38,333 nt of DNA from Candidatus Contendibacter sp. (GTDB lineage: Bacteria; Pseudomonadota; Gammaproteobacteria; Competibacterales; Competibacteraceae), in assembly GCA_008933795.1 (NCBI GenBank), contig WBUJ01000019.1, positions 1-38,333 on the forward strand. Reading direction: 5' to 3'. A program made the translations under genes and the position numbers. The notes beneath the pieces were generated by a model. It was not told the origin of the DNA. It saw only the letters and a program-made list of their open reading frames with translations, and searched no databases. Positions 8,040 through 16,835 of this stretch are shown here, piece by piece. Positions within the stretch are counted from its first letter, which is position 1; the number at the start of each line of letters is the position of its first letter.

Positions 8040-9518
8040 TTACTCAATAACTACCTCCTGCCCGGCTTCAACAGTAATGTTTTCCACTGTAAACAAATTA
8101 TCGGCTTGTAATTTGTAGGTGCCAGGAGGGACTTGCAGGAACTTTTTCCCGTAGTAGACCTGCCCTACCTTTTTATTAGACTGTTGCTCGTAAACAGGAA
8201 TAAATGGGGTTTGCTCCGGTTGGTTAGGTATTTTGATAACTCCTATGCGTATCTCTTTAGTCTCGCCGGAGGTAACTTCAATCCCTTCCCAATAAACCTC
8301 ACCGAACTCTAACTTGTAGATGCCAGGAGGTACTTGCAGGAATTTTTTCCCGTGGTAGACCTGTCCTACCTTTTTGTTAGACTGTTGCTCATAAACAGGA
8401 ATAAAGTCATCGAGTTGGTTAGGTATTTTGATAACTCCTATACGTATCTCTTTAGTCTCACCGGGAGCAACTTCAATCCCTTCCCAATAAACCTCACCGA
8501 ATTCTAGCTTGTAGGTGCCAGGAGGTACTTGCAGGAATTTGTTCCCATAGTAGACTTGTCCTACCTTTTTATTAGATTGTTGCTCGTAAACAGGAATAAA
8601 ATCATCGAGTTGGTTAGGTATTTTGATGGTTCCAGGACTGGCGATCTTGATAACCTTCTTCTCCGGCGTGGGTGGCGGCGGTGGGGTTTGCGCTACGACG
8701 GGTGGCGGCGGTGGCGCCTCGACCTTTTTCACCACTTCCTGTTTCACTTCCGTCAGCGCGCCCTTCAACTGCTCGGCGTTGTTGGCGGCAAAGTATTTGC
8801 CGTTTCCCGCCTTGGCGATGCACGTCAGTTGTTGCTTTTCCTTGTCTCCTACATCGAAGCCGACGACGTGAACCTTCAGCTTGATGCCCTGCTGCAACAG
8901 ACTCGCCACCGCCGCGCAGGGATCACCCTTGCAGGTTTCCTCGCCATCGCTGACCAGCACGACGGTGGTTTCCTGCTCGGCGGTCTTGAGTTGTTCCGCT
9001 GCGACTTGCAGCGATTGCGTGATCGGGGTCATGCCCTTGGGGTCGATGGACTGAATCCGCTGGATCAGCGTGGCTTTGTCGGCCTGTCCGACTGGCGCGA
9101 TCACTTCGATGTCGTTGCAGTCGCCCTTGGTGTGATGACCGTAGACTTCCAGGCCCACCTGGATCGTATCGGGCAAGTCGCGGAGGAGATTGGTCATCAC
9201 GTCCTTGGCGATAGCCATCTTTTCCTGGTTGCCGATCTTGGCTTTCATACTGCCCGAGGCGTCCAGGATGAACAGGACGCCGGGCGCATTCGTCGCGCCA
9301 CCCGCCGCCGCCGGCGTGGGCAAGGCCGTCGTATTGCCCGGATTGGCCGGGTCGATCTGCTGGGGTTTTTTCGCGGTCTCCGGCGGTGGCGACGAGGTGT
9401 AGTGAATCCGTCCTTTTTCATCCGTCCACTTGTACAGATCGGCGGCGCGCGTCGCCTGTGCAGCCACCGCTCCCAACAGAGCCAGCGCGATACCCGTAAG
9501 CAACATCGGTGGTTTCAT
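8040..9518 (-). CDS. Secreted DUF4124 + von Willebrand A protein with three 65-residue C-terminal repeats
   Basis: A 492-residue exported protein. A signal peptide (cleaved after ATRA, about residue 25) is followed by a DUF4124-like segment (LYKWTDEKGRIHYTSSPPPE). A vWA domain spans about 80-260 with a complete MIDAS: DASGS at 86-90, Thr164 in GMTPITQS and Asp191 in LVSDGEE. Four cysteines in the domain could form disulfides (GDCND, ETCKGDPC, LTCIAKAG). A proline-rich linker (about 267-286) leads into three consecutive 65-residue repeats (298-492), each starting IKIPNQ and containing FIPVYEQQSNKKVGQVY and FLQVPPGTYKL. ATG 9518 is chosen because GAGGTGAG precedes it at good spacing; a GTG lies three codons earlier. 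A periplasmic or surface binding role is likely, but the partner is unknown. It interrupts the dapD-dapE run. Confidence 0.85.
   Translation of the reverse strand: MKPPMLLTGIALALLGAVAAQATRAADLYKWTDEKGRIHYTSSPPPETAKKPQQIDPANPGNTTALPTPAAAGGATNAPGVLFILDASGSMKAKIGNQEKMAIAKDVMTNLLRDLPDTIQVGLEVYGHHTKGDCNDIEVIAPVGQADKATLIQRIQSIDPKGMTPITQSLQVAAEQLKTAEQETTVVLVSDGEETCKGDPCAAVASLLQQGIKLKVHVVGFDVGDKEKQQLTCIAKAGNGKYFAANNAEQLKGALTEVKQEVVKKVEAPPPPPVVAQTPPPPPTPEKKVIKIASPGTIKIPNQLDDFIPVYEQQSNKKVGQVYYGNKFLQVPPGTYKLEFGEVYWEGIEVAPGETKEIRIGVIKIPNQLDDFIPVYEQQSNKKVGQVYHGKKFLQVPPGIYKLEFGEVYWEGIEVTSGETKEIRIGVIKIPNQPEQTPFIPVYEQQSNKKVGQVYYGKKFLQVPPGTYKLQADNLFTVENITVEAGQEVVIE
8043..8627 (-). repeat. Three tandem 195-bp coding repeats
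   Basis: Units lie at 8433-8627, 8238-8432 and 8043-8237. The first two are almost identical at DNA level; the third diverges at its start (PEQTP replaces LDD) and in its last 20 residues. The unit is visibly richer in A+T than the rest of the gene. Such near-identical in-frame repeats point to recent duplication and possible copy-number variation between strains. Confidence 0.9.
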
Positions 9519-9544
9519 GGTTCTCACCTCATTCAGTTCACCGT

Positions 9545-9605
9545 AGAGTCATCTGAGTAATCCGCGCCTCCCCGGAGGCGCATTGCCTAAAGCGTAGATG
9601 ACTCT
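9545..9605. repeat. Nested inverted repeat between dapD and the vWA gene
   Basis: The outer arms AGAGTCATCT (9545-9554) and AGATGACTCT (9596-9605) are perfect reverse complements. Inside them GCGCCTCC (9564-9571) and GGAGGCGC (9574-9581) form an 8-bp stem with a 2-base loop. There is no T-run on either strand, so it is not a standard terminator. It falls in the 5' region of the vWA gene and just past the dapD stop, and could be an attenuator, an operator or a REP-like element. Confidence 0.6.
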
Positions 9606-9623
9606 GATGCGCAATCCAGCCTG

Positions 9624-10442
9624 TCAATCCCGCAGCAACTCATTCAGACTGACTCGGGAACGGGTTTTATCATCGACCTGCTTGATGATGACCGCGCAGT
9701 ACAGGCTGTGGCTGCTGTCGGGAGCGGGCAGAGCGCCAGGCACCACCACTGATCCAGCCGGCACCCGGCCGTAGCTGACCTCGCCGGTCAGCCGGTTGTA
9801 AATCTTGGTGCTCTGGCCGATGTAGACCCCCATTGAGACCACCGAGCCGCGCTCGACGACCACGCCCTCCACGACTTCGGAACGCGCGCCGATGAAGCAG
9901 TCGTCCTCGATGATGGTCGGGCTGGCCTGTAGCGGTTCCAGCACCCCGCCGATGCCGACGCCGCCGGACAGATGCACGTTCTTGCCGATCTGGGCGCAGG
10001 AGCCGACGGTGGCCCAGGTGTCCACCATCGTGCCGGAGTCGATATAAGCGCCGATGTTGACGAAGGATGGCATCAGCACCACGCCCGGCGCGATGTGGCA
10101 ACCGCGGCGGGCGGCCGCCGGTGGCACCACCCGCACCCCGGCGGCCAGAAAGTCGTTCTCGCCGTATTCGGCGTACTTGGGCGGAATCTTGTCGAAATAA
10201 TTGGTATAACCGTCGCGGATGATGGTGCTGTCGTTCAAGCGGAAGCCGAGCAGCACTGCCTTTTTCAGCCAAGCGTTGACTACCCAGACGCCGGCGCGCG
10301 GCTCGGCGACTCGAACCCGACCCAGTTCCAGCAGGCCTAGCGCGTCCTCCACCGCTTCGCGCAGCGCGGCTGGCGCGCTGGCGGCCTCCAGTTCGGCGCG
10401 GCGCTCGAACGCTTCCTCGATGACTTTCTGAAGATTGTCCAC
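9624..10442 (-). CDS. dapD: 2,3,4,5-tetrahydropyridine-2,6-dicarboxylate N-succinyltransferase DapD
   Basis: A cytosolic left-handed beta-helix enzyme that transfers succinyl from succinyl-CoA to tetrahydrodipicolinate, two steps before DapE in the lysine/diaminopimelate pathway. The 272-residue length matches the family. Hexapeptide repeats fill the middle ([40 protein letters not shown]), followed by [13 protein letters not shown] and [17 protein letters not shown]. The C-terminus ([20 protein letters not shown]) is typical. The start is GTG 10442, preceded by AAAGGAA at good spacing. It is the first gene of the minus-strand run leading to dapE. Confidence 0.96.
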   Translation of the reverse strand: MDNLQKVIEEAFERRAELEAASAPAALREAVEDALGLLELGRVRVAEPRAGVWVVNAWLKKAVLLGFRLNDSTIIRDGYTNYFDKIPPKYAEYGENDFLAAGVRVVPPAAARRGCHIAPGVVLMPSFVNIGAYIDSGTMVDTWATVGSCAQIGKNVHLSGGVGIGGVLEPLQASPTIIEDDCFIGARSEVVEGVVVERGSVVSMGVYIGQSTKIYNRLTGEVSYGRVPAGSVVVPGALPAPDSSHSLYCAVIIKQVDDKTRSRVSLNELLRD

Positions 10443-10563
10443 GGCATGTTCCTTTAACTTGAGTTGGCTGGCCGATATTGAAGAGGGATGGAATATCGGA
10501 CTGGCGAAAAACCCGTTATGCTATAGTTAGCCTATGTCGTTTGGCAATCCAGCCTGATGTGGT

Positions 10564-10656
10564 GGTCCTTGGGTTTGTCTTGAGCGCCGTGCCCGATTCG
10601 GTAAAACGCATGGTTTCCGATAGGGTTGGTCCGTGGTTTTATCTTCAGCGCCGTGC
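10564..10656. repeat. Imperfect direct repeat, 29 bp, period 64
   Basis: The copy at 10564-10592 and the copy at 10628-10656 match at 25 of 29 positions; both begin GGTCC and end AGCGCCGTGC. The spacer also contains the related ends of a neighbouring unit. The function is unknown; such pairs can be remnants of a dispersed repeat family. Confidence 0.6.
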
Positions 10657-10795
10657 AATTGCTTCAATGCTCGATCGTCTACAACGCCGCATCGTTTTTC
10701 CCGGCGCCTGGATGCCAAGGCGGCCCATGGATACGCTTGGCTTTCCCGCCGGAACCCGCCTGATCTATAGCACTCCTATACAGGTTATGGAATTT

Positions 10796-10831
10796 CCCCT
10801 CGTTGGATAAGGAGGGGTGGCGCGTAGCGCC
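10796..10831. repeat. Double-hairpin intergenic repeat
   Basis: CCCCTC (10796-10801) pairs with GAGGGG (10812-10817), followed at once by GGCGC (10819-10823) pairing with GCGCC (10827-10831), then GGGGTGGTTT. This resembles a widely dispersed intergenic palindrome of bacterial genomes (AGGAGGGGTGGCGCG...). It is recognised by pattern only. Confidence 0.55.
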
Positions 10832-11001
10832 GGGGTGGTTTGAAAACAGCGCATCCACAAGTCAGATAGGAGCGATATATCTGGCTGCGGCGTCCAGGGA
10901 AAAAATCGCAGTGCTCTGCAATCCAGCGAGGAAGATGGATAGCAACGACCGCCGCGCCGAGGGATAGCAACGCCCCCACATCGTTTTTTTATGGAAATGC
11001 G

Positions 11002-11595
11002 ATGTCGCTGAGCAGCATTGATAGGCTGTCACGATTGTTCGGCGCCTTGGCTGGCAATTTATGGATACCTAATTACATGGGTTATGGGAAAAGTACTGGA
11101 ACCACTAGCGAGAAGGGCTGCTACCATACCGCCGATGCCGTCTATGAATATCTAACCCGGGATTTAAAAACGCCCGCGAAGAACATCGTGGCGATGGGGT
11201 GGTCGCTGGGCGCCGCCGCTATCGAAATGGCGTCGAGCCACTCCGTGGCTGGTGTTATCGCACTGAGTCCATTTACCAGTATCGAAGGCATGGCGCGCGA
11301 AGCCCAAAAAGTCAACCGCGCCAAGGTTGAGCTACTGGCCTTGACCGAGGCGGGTCACGATGATCTTTTCGCGGTTGCCGACCGGGAATTCTGGCGGCGA
11401 ATCCGGGCTTTTATCGCGGAGGCTACCGCGCGATGCATCTGGACGCGGATGACCAAGCTGCAAGCGGGGCCGAACAGCGCCGGATCAGGCTCGCGGTCGG
11501 AGGTCGTGCAAAAACTGGGTCTTCGATCGGTACGACAGTGGAACCGGCTTCCAGCCGGTTTTTGGCAGATCGATCCGGCTGGAAGCCATCTCTAA
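11002..11595 (+). pseudogene. Broken alpha/beta hydrolase
   Basis: Residues from about 15 to 145 are clearly an alpha/beta hydrolase of the BAAT/DUF-type serine hydrolase kind: YMGYGKSTGTTSE, the nucleophile elbow GWSLGAAA, ALSPFTSIEGMAREAQK, then LLALTEAGHDDLF with the catalytic His. The segment that should carry the catalytic Asp (the PTLIIHG.D.. region, roughly 50 residues) is missing between EAQK and VNRAKVELL. The N-terminal strands before YMGYGK are also gone. After about 11430 the frame drifts into meaningless sequence and passes through a palindrome. ATG 11002 has no good ribosome site. I consider it a non-functional remnant. Confidence 0.75.
11546..11587. repeat. Perfect 13-bp inverted repeat
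   Basis: GGCTTCCAGCCGG at 11546-11558 and CCGGCTGGAAGCC at 11575-11587, with a 16-base loop containing TTTTT. It lies at the 3' edge of the broken hydrolase and downstream of the convergent gene ending at 11645. It may be a REP-type element or a weak terminator; the A/T run lies inside the loop rather than after the stem. Confidence 0.65.
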
Positions 11596-11644
11596 ATTTT
11601 CTCTGGAAAATCAATAAGCTGTTTTTCGACAGCCTCTCGGTCGC

Positions 11645-12118
11645 TCAGGACGCTTTGCAGGTCCAGGATGCCAGCCACCGTTCCATGTCGCCCTCCTGAA
11701 GATTGTTCGGCGCTTTTTCAATGCAGATACAGACGCCTTGGGAGAGCACGCCCATCGCCACCGTGTCGCCCTCGCCCGCATCGGAAAGTTCCACCTTGGG
11801 CAGCGATAATGCCAGCTTTTTACCATTCCATCCGGAATGACCGGCGACTACGACGCCATGCAGGTCGATGGGATCGGGCAGCGTGGCAGCTAGCGAAGGG
11901 GATTTTTTCCAGCCAAACAGGCCTTGGCCGGGTTTGGATAACCGATCCACGCGAACCAGGATTCGGTAGTCGGGGGCTCTGCCGCCGGGCCATTCCCATT
12001 TAAAATCCAATACAACCTCGTTTGACTGAGACATGTTTTGTCCTCCAAGAGATTGAGTCGTTATAAGAAGCAGGGTAAAACTCAGCAAGGCCGCTACCGC
12101 GCGATGGTTTTTTGGCAT
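11645..12118 (-). CDS. Small exported protein; candidate immunity partner of the upstream gene
   Basis: A 157-residue protein of no family I recognise. It has a clear signal peptide (hydrophobic LLSFTLLLITTQSL, cleavage near residue 26). The mature part is about 130 residues, mostly beta-like, with motifs VVLDFKWEWPGGRAPDYRI and VVVAGHSGWNGKKLALSLPK, and two nearby cysteines in GVCICIEKAP. ATG 12118 follows GGGAGA at good spacing, and the gene begins 20 bp after the stop of the upstream gene, so the two are almost certainly one transcript. Effector-then-immunity order, with the signal peptide only on the second protein, is the pattern of periplasmic-acting amidase effectors and their inhibitors. 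The immunity role is inference. An alternative start at ATG 12034 would remove the signal peptide. Confidence 0.65.
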   Translation of the reverse strand: MPKNHRAVAALLSFTLLLITTQSLGGQNMSQSNEVVLDFKWEWPGGRAPDYRILVRVDRLSKPGQGLFGWKKSPSLAATLPDPIDLHGVVVAGHSGWNGKKLALSLPKVELSDAGEGDTVAMGVLSQGVCICIEKAPNNLQEGDMERWLASWTCKAS

Positions 12119-12138
12119 GAGCCCTGTCTCCCGCCAGC

Positions 12139-12735
12139 TCAGGTTTCCACCAACACATCATAGCCGCCACCGGATTTGGCCACGAAGCCCACAAAGCCTG
12201 AATAGCTGGCCGTTTTGGTAAACGATGTAATAAGCTGTTTGTAAAGATTGTTCGGTGTATCCAATCCTGGGATGCCTCCCGTAAGGATACCCGCGTATAT
12301 GAAAGCGTCCGAAGCACGAGTAGAGCAGTTGTAGCCTAATAGATAAAAGGAGTCGGGCTTCGTCTTCAATCTGTCCCAATAATCCTTGAAAAGCGAAGCC
12401 TGCGTTTTGGTGACGGTGATCAGCAGCACCGTGGATTTAACCAAATACTTCTTCGCTTCGGCCAGATCGATATAATAAGGTCGATGTATTTTGAATAGTG
12501 GATAGTCATAGACTACTCCCTTCATATTCAGGCCGACGCTCGGGCCGGACCCCGCGCTTCCGCCGGAGGCGGGTCCAGCGCCGACATCGCCAAAAAAACC
12601 GATCGGCGAACCGTCCGCCAGAATGCAGTCAGCATGTTGTTCCATCACGCCAGGCTCGTGACTCGGGCTGTTTTTTCCCCGCACCACAAGGCCGACGGTG
12701 TCTCCCGATGAAAAAGTCAAGGTAGTCGTAGGCAT
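12139..12735 (-). CDS. Permuted NlpC/papain-like protein, candidate amidase effector
   Basis: A 198-residue protein without a signal peptide. An early His motif (MEQHADCILADGSPIGFFGD, His34) comes before a later Cys motif (FYLLGYNCSTRASDAF, Cys137), followed by GIPGLDTPNNLYKQL. His before Cys, with YNCS and a TPN-x-LY motif behind it, is the arrangement of circularly permuted NlpC/P60-like proteins (YiiX-like), which act as peptidases, amidases or acyltransferases. A glycine/serine-rich loop (GAGPASGGSAGSGPS, about residues 52-66) separates the two halves. ATG 12735 has AGAGGAGA at ideal spacing. The gene is lower in G+C than its neighbours and lies in a patch of broken genes, suggesting transfer. 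The effector reading rests on this fold plus the exported partner behind it; no secretion gene (VgrG, Hcp, PAAR) is in the window. Confidence 0.65.
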   Translation of the reverse strand: MPTTTLTFSSGDTVGLVVRGKNSPSHEPGVMEQHADCILADGSPIGFFGDVGAGPASGGSAGSGPSVGLNMKGVVYDYPLFKIHRPYYIDLAEAKKYLVKSTVLLITVTKTQASLFKDYWDRLKTKPDSFYLLGYNCSTRASDAFIYAGILTGGIPGLDTPNNLYKQLITSFTKTASYSGFVGFVAKSGGGYDVLVET

Positions 12736-13283
12736 ATTCAAATCTCCTCTGAACGTCCGATGGATAAAATTGGACCGCATTACGGAGGCGAAATTCTTGA
12801 GGGGCGGATACCGGTCCCTAAATTAAGGCATCCGGCTGATGGTTGACGCAACTGCCTAATTCTCTTTGATTCGATTGGGCTAAACATCGGGTTTAACCAT
12901 GGAACAGATTGCAGAGATTAGATATAACTAATTGATTTTTTTGCACCTCGGGATTATAGAGCCGGGGATGGATATCCAGCGTTGGAGCGCCTTACGTAAA
13001 AAGCCTAGGTCAGGATGGCGGTCGGGTCAAGAAAGCCCGTCGGTCCAGCACGAAGACGGAAAGTTTTGCAGGCGGTTGAGTTTGGGCAAGGCCGCAAAAA
13101 ACCGTCATAATAAGGGGGGATAAAGACCATGCTGGCCGGCCGCCGCGCGGACGACTCGAACCCAAGGGGGGAACCTTATCGCCCCGGGCTCCCGAACGGC
13201 AGCAGGCTGGCCGCCGCGGTCGCGATGACGATGGGCGCGCGGATCAACCCGATGAGATAAAACACTAACGAGGGTATTCGATA
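12736..13283. other. 548-bp intergenic region upstream of glgE
   Basis: Divergent spacer between the effector-like gene and glgE. I find no convincing protein. A possible sigma-70 -35 (TTGACG) lies near 12843-12848, with only a weak -10 about 17 bp later. The stretch 12890-12950 is A+T rich. The segment 13000-13260 is purine-rich then G+C-rich and could be a long glgE leader, but no known riboswitch could be recognised by eye. Confidence 0.35.
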
Positions 13284-15413
<2,130 letters not shown>

Positions 15414-15465
15414 GCAAACCAACCGGGAAGGCCTGTTGCGAACCGCCTTACCAATTGGATAACCG

Positions 15466-15492
15466 CCCCGCCGGGACTTGCTCCCGCCGGGG
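15466..15492 (+). promoter_or_regulatory. Strong stem-loop between glgE and glgC
   Basis: CCCCGCCGGGA (15466-15476) pairs with TCCCGCCGGGG (15482-15492) around the loop CTTGC, with one C-C mismatch. It is followed by GTTTGTGTG rather than a pure T-run, so it may be a partial terminator, a transcript-end stabiliser or a processing site that sets the glgE:glgC ratio. Confidence 0.5.
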
Positions 15493-15535
15493 GTTTGTGT
15501 GAAGTGCTCTCACTCGAAACGAAGGATGTGCCGCG

Positions 15536-16768
15536 ATGAAACAACCGAAAATTCTGGCGTTCGTGATGGCGGGCGGCGAGGGTGCCCGCCTGAGTCCCTT
15601 GACCACGCAAAATTCCAAGCCCTCGCTGCCGTTTGGCAGCCGCTATCGGATCGTGGACTTTGTGTTGAGCAACCTGCTCAACTCCGGGATTCAGTCCATC
15701 TATCTGCTGGTGCAGTACAAATCCCAGTCGCTGATCGAGCATGTTCGCAAGGCTTGGGTGGTGTCGCCGATGCGCAACGAGGAGTTCGTGACGGTCGTGC
15801 CGCCCCAGATGATGCGCGGCGGCGACTGGTTCATGGGCACCGCCGATGCGGTGTACCAGAACCTGAACCTGATTCAGTTGCACGATCCCGATCTGGTGCT
15901 GGTGTTCGGCGCCGATCACGTCTACCGGATGGATTTGCAGCAGATGGTGGATTTTCACCGCGAACGCGAGTCCGATGTGACCGTGGCGGCCTTGCCGGTG
16001 CCGCTGGACGAAGCCCGCGCGTTCGGCGTGATCGCCGCTGATGGCGACGGTCGGGTACGCGAGTTTCAGGAAAAGCCCGCCAATCCGGCGCCGATGCCGG
16101 ACGATCCCACGCGCGCCTATGCCTCGATGGGCAACTATCTGTTCAATGCCAAGGTGCTGGTCGAGGCGCTCAAGGCAGCCAACGACAGGGGCGAGCACGA
16201 CTTTGGCCAGAACGTGCTGCCGCATTTGAAGGAGACCCATCGCTTGTTCGCCTACGACTTCGCCCAAAACAAGGTGCCGGGGACCAAGTCCTACGAGGAA
16301 CCGGCCTACTGGCGCGATGTCGGCACCCTGGATGCTTATTTCAGCGCTCATCAGGATCTGCTGGCGTGGCCGCCGCGCTTTGATGTGTTCAACCCGCAGT
16401 GGCGAATCTTCTCCAGTAACTATCAGGGGCCGGTTGCCCGCATGATCAGCGCGCGACTGGAAAACAGCGTGATCGCCGCCGGTTCGCTGGTGCAAGGAGC
16501 GTCCATCAGTAACTCCATCATTCGCCGCGAAGTCATCATCGAGGACGATGTGGAGATTGAGGATTGCATCATTCAGGACTACGTCCATATCAAACGCAGC
16601 GCCCGGCTGCGGCGGGCCATCATCGGTGGCTACAACGTCATCGAGGCGGGCGCGCGCATCGGCTACGACCCCGAACTCGACCGGCGCCGTTATAGCGTCA
16701 CCGCCGGCGGCATCACGGTGGTGGGGCCGGGTGAGGTCACCACCACCATGCGGGCGTTTAGCGAGTAA
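15536..16768 (+). CDS. glgC: Glucose-1-phosphate adenylyltransferase GlgC
   Basis: Forms ADP-glucose from ATP and glucose-1-phosphate, the first committed step of bacterial glycogen synthesis; allosterically controlled in the family. The 410-residue product starts with the nucleotide-binding signature MAGGEGARLSPLTTQNSKPS, followed by FGSRYRIVDFVLSNLLNSGI, GADHVYRMD and the glucose-1-phosphate site FQEKP. The last third is a left-handed beta-helix (SNSIIRREVIIEDDVEIEDC). ATG 15536 has AAGGA 9 bases upstream. It lies 122 bp behind glgE. In GlgE-type metabolism ADP-glucose can also feed GlgM, so the product may enter either glycogen route. No glycogen synthase gene is visible here. Confidence 0.96.
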   Translation: MKQPKILAFVMAGGEGARLSPLTTQNSKPSLPFGSRYRIVDFVLSNLLNSGIQSIYLLVQYKSQSLIEHVRKAWVVSPMRNEEFVTVVPPQMMRGGDWFMGTADAVYQNLNLIQLHDPDLVLVFGADHVYRMDLQQMVDFHRERESDVTVAALPVPLDEARAFGVIAADGDGRVREFQEKPANPAPMPDDPTRAYASMGNYLFNAKVLVEALKAANDRGEHDFGQNVLPHLKETHRLFAYDFAQNKVPGTKSYEEPAYWRDVGTLDAYFSAHQDLLAWPPRFDVFNPQWRIFSSNYQGPVARMISARLENSVIAAGSLVQGASISNSIIRREVIIEDDVEIEDCIIQDYVHIKRSARLRRAIIGGYNVIEAGARIGYDPELDRRRYSVTAGGITVVGPGEVTTTMRAFSE

Positions 16769-16778
16769 TCGGGTATCC

Positions 16779-16822
16779 AGCATCAGACGCCCGGATCTCC
16801 GCCCGGCGCCTGATGCTTTTTT
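16779..16822 (+). terminator. Rho-independent terminator after glgC
   Basis: AGCATCAG (16779-16786) pairs with CTGATGCT (16810-16817), extended inward by CGCC/GGCG with one bulge, and the stem runs directly into TTTTTT (to 16822). It begins 10 bp after the glgC stop and ends 13 bp before the glgX start, so glgX expression must depend on read-through or on a promoter inside glgC. Confidence 0.85.
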
Positions 16823-16835
16823 CAGTAAAGCGCCA

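Larger units (their letters stand above)
10443..11001. other. 559-bp gene-free region with small repeats
   Basis: No open frame here reads as a convincing protein. The stretch contains the dapD promoter region, an imperfect direct repeat (10564-10656) and a double hairpin (10796-10831), described separately. The base composition is lower in G+C than the flanks. It looks like accumulated non-coding repeat debris. Confidence 0.5.

Noticed and set aside
8043-8627. Possible CRISPR array, because of regular repeats
   Set aside because: The units are 195 bp, directly adjacent without spacers, and code in frame for the vWA protein.
10478-10810. Plus-strand frame of 110 codons in the repeat patch
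   Set aside because: It runs through the direct repeats and the palindrome, has no ribosome site, and its translation has no protein-like pattern.
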